Assembly (NCBI GenBank): GCA_005880805.1
Contig: VBFZ01000041.1
Span: 1 to 18,629, forward strand
Origin: Chloroflexota bacterium
GTDB lineage: Bacteria; Chloroflexota; Limnocylindria; Limnocylindrales; CSP1-4
DNA length: 18,629 nucleotides
Direction of reading: 5' to 3'
A program made the position numbers and the translations under genes. This document shows positions 6,917 to 15,012 of this stretch, piece by piece. Below the pieces are notes generated by a model. The model ran no database searches, was not told the origin of the DNA, and saw nothing but the letters and a program-made list of their open reading frames with translations. Position 1 is the stretch's first letter, and each line of letters begins with the position of its first letter.

Positions 6917-8269
6917 TCAGTGCTCCGTGGCGCCCGTGAAGGTGAAGGAGTCGACGCGCAGGGCGGGCACAACGACGCCGCCCAGGAAGCCGCGAAGGCA
7001 CTTGCGCTCGCGGCTGACGCCGCTGACCCCCTCCAGCGCCTTCAGGTAGCTCTGCGTGAAGCGCAGGTTCCTGACCGGCCCGACGATCCGGCCGTCTTCC
7101 ACGAGGAAGGTGCCGTCGCGCGTCATGCCGGTGATGATCACGAGCTTGGGATGGACCGGGTTGGTGTAGTGGAAGCGCGTGACGAGGAGCCCACGCTCGA
7201 TCCCGCCGATTAGCTCGTCGCGCGAAACGGAGCCCGCGGCCATGAGCATGTTCAGAGGAAACGGTCCGTACGGGTTGGGGGCAGGGAGGCCGTGCCCGGT
7301 CGACGTCCGGTGGTCGCGGGCTCCGGTCTGCGTGTCGTACACCACGCCCTGGCAGACACCGCCGTCGAGCAGCGGGACGCGCTGCTTGGCGACCCCCTCG
7401 TAGTCGAAGGCCATCGGAAGGCCGGCCGGATCCGAGCCATCGTCCCAGATGGTGACGAGATCGCTCCCCACCTTGCGACCGATTTCGACGAACGAGCGCT
7501 CCTCCTGGACGGCGAGCGCACTGAAGCCCAGGTAGCCGAGCATGTCGAGCAGGTCGACGACGGCGTACTCCTCCAGGACGACCGCGTAGTCGCCGGGCTC
7601 GATCGCGCGGGCGTTTGCCGTCGAGCGCGCCTTCTCGGCGGCCTCTCGACCGAGCTTGATGGCGTCGATCACGGTCGCGTCGATCGCCGCCTGCTCCGCG
7701 TAGCCGGTTCCGCCATCCGGGCCCATGGAGACCGTGATGAGCTGGGAGGAGGTGCGTTCCTGCGCGGCCCGCACCCCTCGTGAGTTGGCCACCGCGAGCG
7801 ATTCGGTCGAAGTTGCGAACGAACCGTATGCGGTGACGCCGGCCTCGTCGGCTGCGGCGATGACGTCCCTGGCCGCCTCCGCTCGCATCTCGGGGGTCGC
7901 GGCCGCGGTGGCGTCCGAGAAACCTGCCGGAACGTCGGTGATCGGCGTTGGCTCCGGCAGGCCCGCCCAGTCGGGCAGCTCCTCCACGTTGCGGGCGATC
8001 GCCGCGGCCTGTTCTGCAAGGCGCCGCAGGCCATCGTCGTCGAGCCGACCGCTCGAGGCCACTCCGATCCGCTTGCCCGACACGAACCGGAGGTTGACCT
8101 GCGCGTTCGTCTCGGCGACGTTCTGGTGAATCTCGCTATTGGCGAAGCGCGTCAGCTGAGCGTCGTCGCCGCTGACGAGCACCTCGGCCTCCGATGCACC
8201 TTCGGCTTTGGCGTGCGCCAGGACCTTCTCGGCCAGCGGCAGCCACTCCGCCCCGCGGCGGGCTACCAC
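6917..8269 (-). CDS. pmbA: TldE/PmbA, partner subunit of the TldD metalloprotease
   Basis: The 450-residue protein matches the PmbA/TldE half of the TldD/TldE protease, which degrades unfolded peptides and matures some ribosomally made peptides such as microcin B17. Family landmarks are the N-terminal EVLVSGDDAQLTRFANSEIHQN region, SGKRIGVASSGRLDDDGL, the middle VLEEYAVVDLLDMLGYLGF segment, and the C-terminal LPAPNPYGPFPLNMLMAAG and LIGGIERGLLVTRFHY segments. It lacks the HExxxH zinc site, as expected, because TldD supplies the metal site of the heterodimer. The start is GTG 8269, inside the end of tldD, with a 7-base overlap (GTGGTAG), so translation is probably coupled. It ends 2 bases before the zinc-ribbon membrane gene. 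Confidence 0.93.
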   Translation of the reverse strand: MVARRGAEWLPLAEKVLAHAKAEGASEAEVLVSGDDAQLTRFANSEIHQNVAETNAQVNLRFVSGKRIGVASSGRLDDDGLRRLAEQAAAIARNVEELPDWAGLPEPTPITDVPAGFSDATAAATPEMRAEAARDVIAAADEAGVTAYGSFATSTESLAVANSRGVRAAQERTSSQLITVSMGPDGGTGYAEQAAIDATVIDAIKLGREAAEKARSTANARAIEPGDYAVVLEEYAVVDLLDMLGYLGFSALAVQEERSFVEIGRKVGSDLVTIWDDGSDPAGLPMAFDYEGVAKQRVPLLDGGVCQGVVYDTQTGARDHRTSTGHGLPAPNPYGPFPLNMLMAAGSVSRDELIGGIERGLLVTRFHYTNPVHPKLVIITGMTRDGTFLVEDGRIVGPVRNLRFTQSYLKALEGVSGVSRERKCLRGFLGGVVVPALRVDSFTFTGATEH

Positions 8270-9711
8270 TTGCCCACCCCGATCTGGACGTTCCGGAAGC
8301 GCGCTCCCGGCACGGCGTGGCCCACGTGGCCGACCTGGCCCGGCTCGCCCTTGCCGCAGTTCGGGGTGCCCAGCATCACGTAGCTGCGTTCGTCACCGAC
8401 CGCGTCGCACGACCGCCAGAACTCGTAGGTGATGCCGGTGTAGGTCGGGTTCTTGAACAGCCTGCCTTTCTTGCCGCCCTTGACCTCGTAAGCGACTTCG
8501 GTCGCGAACTGGAAATTGAGCCGGCGGTCGTCGATCGACCAGCTGCGGTTGGAGGCCAGGTACAGGCCGTCGTCGGTGTCTTCGACGATCTCGGCCAGGC
8601 TCATGCCCGGTCGTGGCAGCAGGTTGATGTTGGTCATCCGGATGAGCGGGATCCGGTTCCAGCCGTCGGCCCGCATCGCGCCGCCGCTCCTGCGCTCGAT
8701 GCGCGGCGCCGTCTCGCGACTGCTGAGGTAGCCGACGAAGATCCCGTCCTGAACGAGCGGCACGGCCTGCCCGGCCACGCCCTCGTCGTCCCAGCCGAAC
8801 GTGCCCATACCACCGGGCGCCGTCGCGTCCGCGACGATCGTCACGAGATCCGAGCCGTAGCGGAAATGGCTGTCGAGCTTGTCCGTCGTCAGAAAGCTCG
8901 TGCCCGCGTAGCTGGCCTCCGTGCCGAACACCCGGTCGAGCTCCGTCGGATGGCCGCAGGACTCGTGGATCTGGAGATAGAGCTGTGAGGGGTCGAGGAT
9001 GATCGTGGCCTTGCCGGAGGGGCATTGTGGCGCCGAGAGAAGCGCGACGGCTTCCTCAGCATAGGCTCCGGCGTGGCCGACGAGGTCAAGGCCCCGCACG
9101 AACTCGTAGCCGGCTGCCTGCCATCCGCCGCCGGCGTCGGGGTAGCTCCTGCGCTGGTGCTCGTCGCCCTCGACTGTGTTCGCCTCCACGCCTGCGCCGA
9201 CGTGCGTGATCGTCTGGTCCGTGTAGCTGCCGTCGGACGCGGCGAAGACCTTGTGCTCGCGCTGCGCCGCGTAGCTCGTCTCGGTGAAGGTGATGCCCTT
9301 GACACCAAAGGCGGCGGCGTCGGCGGCGGTCAGCTCGTCGATCTTCGTCTCGAGCGAGACCGCGAAGGGGTCCTCGGTGATCGGCGTTTCGTATGTCCCG
9401 TGGGCGGATGGCCGGTCGTCGAGGTTGACGGCGCGCCGGAGGGCGGTCGCGGATGCCCGCGCGATGCGGACCGCTTCCGCAGCGACGCGGTCGATCTCGG
9501 CGGTTTCCAGCAGGTGCGAGCTCGCGAAGCCCCACGCGCCATCGACGAGCACGCGGACGCCGAAGCCCTCGGTCTCGCCCGAGGACACGCCTTCGAGCCT
9601 GCCCGACTTGATGGAGATCGACTCTTCGGTGCGGCGCACGATCCGGACGTCGGCGTAGGTGGCGCCGCCTTGGGCGGCCGTGTCCAGCGCGCGGTCAGTC
9701 ATCTCACGCAT
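8263..9711 (-). CDS. tldD: TldD, zinc metalloprotease subunit
   Basis: TldD is the catalytic subunit of the TldD/TldE protease. In 482 residues it has the N-terminal YADVRIVRRTEESISIKSG strand region, a GFGVRVLVDGAWGFASS segment and the metal site H249-E-S-C-G-H254, the family HExxxH motif. The third zinc ligand is expected to be C452 in the C-terminal TPNCGKGEPGQ motif; a closing VQIGVGKW follows. All metal ligands are present, so an active enzyme is expected. ATG 9711 is used; ATG 9702 is a second possible start three residues in, and neither has a strong Shine-Dalgarno. The gene overlaps pmbA by 7 bases. The 69 bases upstream separate it from the metal exporter gene on the same strand; TAGTCT just before the ATG could be a -10 box but has no clear partner. 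Confidence 0.94.
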   Translation of the reverse strand: MREMTDRALDTAAQGGATYADVRIVRRTEESISIKSGRLEGVSSGETEGFGVRVLVDGAWGFASSHLLETAEIDRVAAEAVRIARASATALRRAVNLDDRPSAHGTYETPITEDPFAVSLETKIDELTAADAAAFGVKGITFTETSYAAQREHKVFAASDGSYTDQTITHVGAGVEANTVEGDEHQRRSYPDAGGGWQAAGYEFVRGLDLVGHAGAYAEEAVALLSAPQCPSGKATIILDPSQLYLQIHESCGHPTELDRVFGTEASYAGTSFLTTDKLDSHFRYGSDLVTIVADATAPGGMGTFGWDDEGVAGQAVPLVQDGIFVGYLSSRETAPRIERRSGGAMRADGWNRIPLIRMTNINLLPRPGMSLAEIVEDTDDGLYLASNRSWSIDDRRLNFQFATEVAYEVKGGKKGRLFKNPTYTGITYEFWRSCDAVGDERSYVMLGTPNCGKGEPGQVGHVGHAVPGARFRNVQIGVGKW

Positions 9712-9780
9712 GGGAGCCGCCAGACTAACAGAACCTGGTCCGCCGACGGGGCGCCGCGACGGCAGACGGTCGATCAGCCT

Positions 9781-11430
9781 TCAGCCGGTGAGGGATCGGC
9801 CGAGGAGCGCGCTTCCGGTGAGGATGACCCCGACGCCAAATACGACGACCGCCGTGAGCACAGGCAGGGCGGCCGTCAGGCGGTCGAAGGATCGCCGTCG
9901 CGGAACGCGCTCGACGATGCCCCGCGCGTAGACGAGGGCCAGGCCGATTCCCGACAGCACTGCCGCCATGCCGATGCCAAAGGCGATGACGAGCACGAGG
10001 CCGTAGGCCGCACGTCCGCTCGTGACGGTGGCCAGGAGGATGATCAGCGCGCTGGTCGAGGGCACGATCCCGCCCGACAGTCCGAGCGCGAACAACGCCC
10101 GCCAGCTCAGGTCACGACCGGAAGGTGGAAGGTGGCTGTGGCCATGGCTGTGGTCATGGCAGTGGTCGTCGCCGTGATGGTGGCGGTCGTGAGCCTGGTC
10201 GTGGCTCTGGCCACCATGGTCGTGGTCGTGGTCGGGCTTCCGGCCCCTGAACTTCCCAACGCGCCCGGCCAGCAGCCACGTTCCGATGGCCACGATCATC
10301 AGACCCGACAGCAGCGCGACGAGGTGCTGGTACTGGTCCGCCGGAATCACGTTCCCGGCCGCCACGATCAGGACCGCCAGTAGCGCGACCCCGAGCGTGT
10401 GGGAGACCGTGACCGACAGCCCGAGCCCAAGAGCGTGGCGGACGGTCCCGCGAGTCCCAACCAGGTACGCCGCCAACACCGTCTTACCGTGCCCCGGAGT
10501 GAGGGCATGAAAACCACCGAGGGCCGCCGCCGCAAGCAGGGACAGCATCAGGACCAGCGGCGTGAGGTCCCGCGTCGCGAGCAGATCGGAGATCTCGTTG
10601 CCAACGCCGCCCGGTACCGCGGCAGGAGCGAGTGCGGACGTCCCGGACCGACCGGAGACGTCGAGCGCAGGGTTCACCCCGGGCTGGGGCTCGGCCACTA
10701 CCGCGCAGCCGATCCCTGTGCTCGACCCGTCTGAGACAAGGGGATGCGCCTCCGCCACGCAAAGGGCAGGAAGCGCCGGCCCACCGGGAGTGGCGCTAAA
10801 GGCCACCGAGCGGTCGTCGAGCGGCAGGCTGAGGAGGGCGGTCGGATAGGCCGTCAGTCGGTTGGAGACGCCTGTCGACCGAACCGAACCGCTGATGGTC
10901 GTCCCATCGCCCAGCACGATGATCTCGCGCCAGCCGATCCGGCCCGCATCCGAGCGATCGTCAAAACTGAAGCTCGTCCCTGGCGCGGGGAGTGCCGTCA
11001 GCTCACCTTCGTACTCGCACGTAAGCCGCATGGTCTGCAGGCCCGCGGCGCCCGGCGGGAATGAGAGGCCGGCGCCCTGAACGGCGAGCGGCAGCGGTTG
11101 ACCGGCTTCGGTCAAGGAAAGCTGGCCGGCGAGCCGGCCGCAGGCAGTCTGCCGCTCAGATTCGATCTCCTCGTCCGAGACCTGGCCGTCGCCATCGGTG
11201 TCGATGCGCTGCCGCTCCTGGAACGTCGGGATCTCGGCACGATCGATCACCACGTCGAGCGCGATCCGGCCCGAGCTGACCCGGATCCCGGCGTAGTGGT
11301 TGATCGTGAAGTTGCCGAGCGGATGCGCGGCCGCGGGAGTTGGCGCAGTCGCCATCACCGCAACGGCAAACGTTGAAGCCACCGCAGCGGCGGCCGCAAA
11401 GCGGAAGGGGATCCGGCGGGTCACGGCCAT
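9781..11430 (-). CDS. NicO-family nickel/cobalt transporter with EF-hand-containing N-terminal domain
   Basis: The 549-residue protein begins with a signal peptide (RRIPFRFAAAAAVAS to about PAAAHP) followed by PLGNFTINHY, the standard opening of the extracytoplasmic domain found in many NicO/RcnA-related transporters. A canonical EF-hand loop occupies D77 to E88 (DTDGDGQVSDEE). The C-terminal half has about six membrane helices, with the signature GGFHALTPGHGKTVLAAY and the second signature SGGIVPSTSALIILL. Between helices a His-rich loop (about residues 398-432) has 14 histidines in 34 residues and should bind Ni2+ or Co2+. The likely role is nickel/cobalt efflux or transport. ATG 11430 is chosen for the signal peptide; the frame stays open further upstream but there only shadows tmk. 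It is divergent from tmk. Confidence 0.85.
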   Translation of the reverse strand: MAVTRRIPFRFAAAAAVASTFAVAVMATAPTPAAAHPLGNFTINHYAGIRVSSGRIALDVVIDRAEIPTFQERQRIDTDGDGQVSDEEIESERQTACGRLAGQLSLTEAGQPLPLAVQGAGLSFPPGAAGLQTMRLTCEYEGELTALPAPGTSFSFDDRSDAGRIGWREIIVLGDGTTISGSVRSTGVSNRLTAYPTALLSLPLDDRSVAFSATPGGPALPALCVAEAHPLVSDGSSTGIGCAVVAEPQPGVNPALDVSGRSGTSALAPAAVPGGVGNEISDLLATRDLTPLVLMLSLLAAAALGGFHALTPGHGKTVLAAYLVGTRGTVRHALGLGLSVTVSHTLGVALLAVLIVAAGNVIPADQYQHLVALLSGLMIVAIGTWLLAGRVGKFRGRKPDHDHDHGGQSHDQAHDRHHHGDDHCHDHSHGHSHLPPSGRDLSWRALFALGLSGGIVPSTSALIILLATVTSGRAAYGLVLVIAFGIGMAAVLSGIGLALVYARGIVERVPRRRSFDRLTAALPVLTAVVVFGVGVILTGSALLGRSLTG

Positions 11431-11619
11431 CGGCGGTTGCAATGGTAGGCAAGCACGGCGTCCCGATCCTCCACGGTCGCGCAAGACGATGCGACACTCG
11501 CCGGTGATTCGCGGCGGGCGGGGCCCCGGATCACGCGCCACACGGACGCGGGGCCGGCCGCCTGCGAACTCGGCTGATTTCCCGTCGGATAGACTCGCGA
11601 CCGTGCTGAGAATGAGCGC
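11431..11619. promoter_or_regulatory. Divergent promoter region between the metal exporter and tmk
   Basis: This 189-base spacer must carry start signals for the minus-strand exporter and the plus-strand tmk. TAGACT at 11590-11595 is a plausible -10 box for tmk, with no convincing TTGACA-like -35. On the minus strand TACCAT about 11 bases before the exporter ATG is a weaker candidate. A perfect 10-base palindrome, CGGGGCCCCG, lies at 11519-11528 and could be a regulator site, though such palindromes also arise by chance in GC-rich DNA. I see no riboswitch fold. Confidence 0.4.
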
Positions 11620-12381
11620 GTGACGAGCCTCCGGCGGCATCCGCGGCGAGGCTGGTTCATCACCTTGGAGGGCCCGGAAGGCGCCGGCAAGACCAGCCAG
11701 GCGACCAGGCTCCGGGACTCGGCGCTCGAGGCCGGGGTCGACGTCGTCCTCACACGCGAGCCGGGCGGCACGGTCCTCGGAGAGCGGATCCGCGAAATCC
11801 TCCTGCCACTGCACATACCCGGCGTTACAGCGCAGCCGACACGGCCGATCGACGCCAGGACGGACGCGCTGCTGTTCAACGCCGCTCGCGCACAGCTCGT
11901 CGCCGAGGTCGTGGAGCCGGCCCTCTCGAGCGGCCGTCTCGTGATCGCGACGCGTTTCGCGGACTCGACCCTCGCGTACCAGGGTCATGGCGAGGGTTTG
12001 CCGCTGGACGAGCTGCGAGCCCTCGAGCGATTCGCGACGTCCGGACGCAAGCCCGACCTGACGATCCTGCTCGACCTCCCGCCCGAAGTCGGCCTCGGGC
12101 GCAAGGCCCGGCGCGAGCACAATCGCTTCGAGTCGAGCTTCGATCTCGAGTTCCACCGCCGCGTCCGGAACGGCTTCCTGGCCCTGGCTCGTGAGGAACC
12201 CGCGCGGTTCGCAGTCATCGATGCGACGCGCTCAGCTGATGAGGTCTTCGCGGACGTCCTCGCAGCCACCGGCCGACTGCCAGACCTGGAGCTCGTGCCA
12301 CCCGTCGAGAAGGGTCGACGCGGTGCGGTCGCGCACACCCCGAGTGAACCGGAAGCGCGGAAGGTGCGCATCCAGCGGTGA
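11620..12381 (+). CDS. tmk: Thymidylate kinase (dTMP kinase) with altered DRX motif
   Basis: The enzyme phosphorylates dTMP to dTDP with ATP. The 253-residue protein has the P-loop GPEGAGKT (18-25), the TREPGGTVLGERIR dTMP-binding block, LLFNAARAQLV, STLAYQGHGEGLP, the PDLTILLDLPPEVGL strand and a LID with RKARREHNRFE. The P-loop has no arginine and the LID is arginine-rich, as in type II enzymes. The position of the conserved DR(H/Y/F) aspartate is a threonine here (T111 in VIATRFADST). A tail of about 30 polar residues extends beyond the usual end. GTG 11620 is the start; it overlaps the stop of a 3-codon frame from ATG 11612. Its TGA shares one base with the start of the sigma factor gene (TGATG), indicating coupling. 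Confidence 0.93.
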   Translation: MTSLRRHPRRGWFITLEGPEGAGKTSQATRLRDSALEAGVDVVLTREPGGTVLGERIREILLPLHIPGVTAQPTRPIDARTDALLFNAARAQLVAEVVEPALSSGRLVIATRFADSTLAYQGHGEGLPLDELRALERFATSGRKPDLTILLDLPPEVGLGRKARREHNRFESSFDLEFHRRVRNGFLALAREEPARFAVIDATRSADEVFADVLAATGRLPDLELVPPVEKGRRGAVAHTPSEPEARKVRIQR

Positions 12382-13043
12382 TGGACCCGGCCGGCAGCAG
12401 CCGTTTCCGGTCGGCAGCTCCTGCCGATGACGCGGACCAGGCGACGCTGGCGCGCATCGCCGGCGGTCAGCTGGACGCCCTCGAGGAACTGTACGAGCGC
12501 TACCAAACCATGGCCTACTCGATCGCTCTCCGCATCACGGCCGACGCGGCCCTCGCCGAGGACGTCGTCCAGGACGCCTTCCTCGGTGCATGGCGCAACG
12601 CCGCCCGCTACGCCAAGGGCCGAGGCAGCGTCAAGACGTGGCTGCTCTCGATCGTCCACCACCGCGCAGTCGATGCGGTTCGCCGCCGCCGCCCGACCAC
12701 CGAGCTGCCCGACCGCGAGGCGGTCCCGCCTCCGCCGCTCACACTGCCCGACGTCTGGCCGGAAGTGTCGGCCGCCCTCGACCGCGACACGGTCCAGGGC
12801 GCGCTCCGTGCCATTCCCGATGTCCAGCGGGAAGCGATCGAGCTCGCCTATTTCGGCGGGCTGACGCAGCAGGAGATCGCAGCTCGGACGGGAATACCGC
12901 TTGGGACGGTAAAGAGCCGGATGCGACTTGGGCTCCTCGCGATGCGCCGGAACCTGCTTGGCGAAACGACCGTGGAGGTGGATGCCTCCTCGCTGCCGGA
13001 CGGTGCATCCGGGCCGGAGCCACGGCCGGGAGCGGACGCATGA
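12381..13043 (+). CDS. ECF-type RNA polymerase sigma factor (SigK-like)
   Basis: The 220-residue protein has a sigma region 2 at about 35-103 (LEELYERYQTMAYSIALRI, then AEDVVQDAFLGAWRN and VKTWLLSIVHHRAVDAVRRR) and a region 4 at about 135-190 with the helix-turn-helix GLTQQEIAARTGIPLGTVKS. A proline-rich linker joins them and a short acidic tail follows. This is the two-domain build of extracytoplasmic-function sigma factors, which direct RNA polymerase to a small regulon when released from their anti-sigma factor. ATG 12381 shares one base with the tmk stop; GTG 12378 directly before it would add one residue. The ATGA overlap with the next gene pairs it with an RskA-like anti-sigma factor. 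The inducing signal is not evident. Confidence 0.93.
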   Translation: MDPAGSSRFRSAAPADDADQATLARIAGGQLDALEELYERYQTMAYSIALRITADAALAEDVVQDAFLGAWRNAARYAKGRGSVKTWLLSIVHHRAVDAVRRRRPTTELPDREAVPPPPLTLPDVWPEVSAALDRDTVQGALRAIPDVQREAIELAYFGGLTQQEIAARTGIPLGTVKSRMRLGLLAMRRNLLGETTVEVDASSLPDGASGPEPRPGADA

Positions 13044-13852
13044 CGCACGAAGAAGCGCTCGAGCTCGCGGCGCCGTTCGTCCTCGGCGCGCTCGGGCCCG
13101 ACGAGGAGCAGGCGGTCCGCGAACATCTCGCGACCTGCGACCTGCCGCATCCCGAGTTCGAGGAGCTTGGCTCACTCGTCCCGCTGCTCGCGGAGTCGGT
13201 CAGGCAGGTCGACCCGCCGGCGCACCTGCGGGACCGGATCATGGCCGCCGCGGCCCGCGATCTCGAAGCCCGTACCGCTGGCCGGGCCGAGGCTGTGGGA
13301 GCACAGCCCGAAGCGCCGACTGCTCCCGGGGTCGAACGTGAGGCCGCCCGCCGTCGCCAGCGGTTCATCTTTGCTCGGCCGGCCTGGGCGCTTGCGGCTG
13401 CCGCCGCGATCGTGATCGCGGCGCTCGGCGTCTGGAACATCCGGCTGCAGGGAGACCTCGCGGTCGCCCAGGCATATCGGGACCGGGTCGACCAGGTCCT
13501 GGCGATCGCCCGCCAGCCGGGCAGCACGGTCGCGATCCTGTCGGGCGGCCAAGGGGGCCAGAACACCGGCCTCGCCGCGGTGGCCACGGACGGCACCGCC
13601 GCCATCGTCCTGCGCGGCCTGCCGCCGACGACGGGTTCGCAGGTGTACGAGGCGTGGGTCATCGTCGGCTCGAACGCGCCCGTGCCCGTCGGCGCGCTGG
13701 CTTACAGCGACGGAGTCGGGTACCTCGCGACCAACGTCGGCCAGGTCGGAGCCGGTGCCACGGTCGCCTTCACGAAGGAACCTGGACCCGGGGCGACCCA
13801 GCCCACGCCGCCGATCCTGTCCTCCGGCGTACTCTCCTCGGCCCCGTCCTGA
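13040..13852 (+). CDS. RskA-like membrane anti-sigma factor
   Basis: The 270-residue protein has a cytoplasmic N-terminal anti-sigma domain (1 to about 75, beginning MTHEEALELAAPFVLGALGPDEE), one membrane helix at about 112-134 (PAWALAAAAAIVIAALGVW), and an extracytoplasmic RskA-type C-terminal domain. That domain contains the family segment LPPTTGSQVYEAWVI and ends in a proline/serine tail. It should bind the sigma factor encoded just upstream and release it after regulated proteolysis. The zinc anti-sigma motif Hx3CxxC is incomplete: H29 and C33 are present in EHLATC but position 36 is proline, so zinc binding may be lost. The frame continues upstream inside the sigma gene, but ATG 13040 overlapping the sigma stop (ATGA) is the clear start. 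Confidence 0.9.
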   Translation: MTHEEALELAAPFVLGALGPDEEQAVREHLATCDLPHPEFEELGSLVPLLAESVRQVDPPAHLRDRIMAAAARDLEARTAGRAEAVGAQPEAPTAPGVEREAARRRQRFIFARPAWALAAAAAIVIAALGVWNIRLQGDLAVAQAYRDRVDQVLAIARQPGSTVAILSGGQGGQNTGLAAVATDGTAAIVLRGLPPTTGSQVYEAWVIVGSNAPVPVGALAYSDGVGYLATNVGQVGAGATVAFTKEPGPGATQPTPPILSSGVLSSAPS

Positions 13853-13873
13853 GCCTCAGGTAGTCCCCTCCGG

Positions 13874-14977
13874 CTAGCCGCTGGCTCGCTCTGCGGCCTC
13901 CTCGGGCGCCGCCGTGATGGAGCCCCGGCCTCGATCGCGGGCGTTCCCGAGGGCAGCCTGCGCGGCCGCCATCAGCTCCTCCGCGCTCGCCCCGTCGGCC
14001 GGGAAGCGAGCGACCCCGGCCGAGACGGAGATCAGCCCACGATCGCCCAGGGGCAGAGCCGCAACACCATCGAGCACTCGTCGCGCGACGGTGATCCCGG
14101 CAGAGCCAGGGGCAACGACGACGAACTCGTCGCCCCCGAACCGGGCGACCGTGTCGACCAGCCGAACCGACTCGGAGAGGACAGACGCGACCGCACGGAG
14201 CACGTCGTCGCCCGCCTCGTGACCGGCAGTGGCGTTGGTCTCGGCCAGGCCGTCCACGTCGAAGATCGCGAGCGAAAGCTCGCCGCCCTGCCGCCCGGCA
14301 CGCGCCAGCTCCAGCTCGAGGATGCGGGCGAACGTTCGCTGGTTCGCCAGGCCGGTCAGCGGATCGGTGTGCGCCATCCGCTCGAACCACTCCGAGCGCT
14401 CGGTCGCAAGGGACCCCAGCCGGGCCCGGTCGACGGCGATGGCCATCAGGTCGACGTAGGCCTGCAGCAGCTCCGGGTCGCCACCCGCGAGCTGGTGATC
14501 GGTCCGCCAGCCGAGGGCCAGCACGCCGGCCGGCTGGTCGATCCCTCCTCGGCGAACCCTCAACGGTCGAGCGACGAGGGCTTCGAGCGCTGCGGCGGTC
14601 ACGAGCCCCCCGCGCAGCGCCTCGTGGGAACCCGACTCCCGCCGACCGGCAACGTCGATCGCGATCTGGTCGCGAGCCGCGGCGATAACGGGATCATCGA
14701 CGCCGCCCAGCGCGCTTGCCGCCGCGGCCCGGGTGGCTTCGTCAAGGCCAAGCGTGACGGCTAGTTGAATGCCCGTCCCGTCGGGATCGCTCAGGTAGAG
14801 GGCCGCGACCGGCGCTGCCATCCCTCGCGCAACCGCGGACAACAGGGCGCCGAGCGTCGGATCGAGCTCGTCCCCGCCGGCCACGACCGCGATCGCGGCC
14901 GCCAGGTCTCCGCGATCCGGGGACGAGCGGGACGAGCGGGACGAGCGCGACGAATCGTTGGCTCGCGCGTCTGCCAC
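13874..14977 (-). CDS. GAF-GGDEF diguanylate cyclase
   Basis: The 367-residue protein makes cyclic di-GMP from two GTP. It has a short Ser/Arg-rich N-terminus, a GAF-like sensory domain (about 33-195) and a C-terminal GGDEF domain. The active-site motif is intact, G281-G-D-E-F285, and the product-inhibition I-site R272-L-V-D275 lies exactly five residues before it, so feedback control by c-di-GMP is expected. The HTDPLTGLANQRTF opening and FDVDGLAETNATAGHEAGDD block are typical. No membrane segment is seen, so it is probably soluble. The start is GTG 14977, with AGGAGG on the minus strand at 14988-14983, five bases before it, which decides the start. The gene is convergent with the anti-sigma gene and divergent from the c-di-AMP receptor gene. 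Confidence 0.93.
   Translation of the reverse strand: MADARANDSSRSSRSSRSSPDRGDLAAAIAVVAGGDELDPTLGALLSAVARGMAAPVAALYLSDPDGTGIQLAVTLGLDEATRAAAASALGGVDDPVIAAARDQIAIDVAGRRESGSHEALRGGLVTAAALEALVARPLRVRRGGIDQPAGVLALGWRTDHQLAGGDPELLQAYVDLMAIAVDRARLGSLATERSEWFERMAHTDPLTGLANQRTFARILELELARAGRQGGELSLAIFDVDGLAETNATAGHEAGDDVLRAVASVLSESVRLVDTVARFGGDEFVVVAPGSAGITVARRVLDGVAALPLGDRGLISVSAGVARFPADGASAEELMAAAQAALGNARDRGRGSITAAPEEAAERASG
14922..14957 (-). repeat. Four-copy 9-bp tandem repeat in the diguanylate cyclase N-terminus
   Basis: On the plus strand the unit GACGAGCGG occurs at 14922-14930 and 14931-14939, with GACGAGCGC at 14940-14948 and a degraded GACGAATCG at 14949-14957. On the coding strand this gives repeated Ser-Arg-Ser/Ser-Ser-Arg residues near positions 8-19 of the cyclase. 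The 9-base unit keeps the frame, so copy number can change without breaking the gene. Confidence 0.8.
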
Positions 14978-15006
14978 GGCTTCCTCCTGCGGCTGGGATG
15001 AGCGGC

Positions 15007-15012
15007 ATTGTA
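15007..15012 (-). promoter_or_regulatory. Candidate -10 box of the diguanylate cyclase gene
   Basis: TACAAT reads on the minus strand from 15012 to 15007. Transcription would start near 15000, leaving about 22 bases of leader that contain the strong AGGAGG ribosome site. No well-spaced -35 is visible; a TTGACG at 15044-15039 is 26 bases away, which is too far. Confidence 0.5.

Noticed and set aside
9025..10383. Plus-strand frame of 452 codons
   Set aside because: Runs antisense through tldD and the metal exporter. Its Val/Met-rich repeat is only the mirror of the exporter's histidine loop.
11612..11623. Tiny frame ATG-AGC-GCG-TGA overlapping the tmk start
   Set aside because: Three codons are too few to support; the overlap with the GTG start is probably chance, though coupling cannot be excluded.
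11431..12156. Upstream 242-codon extension of the metal exporter frame
   Set aside because: It overlaps tmk on the other strand and would bury the clear signal peptide in mid-protein; ATG 11430 is a much better start.
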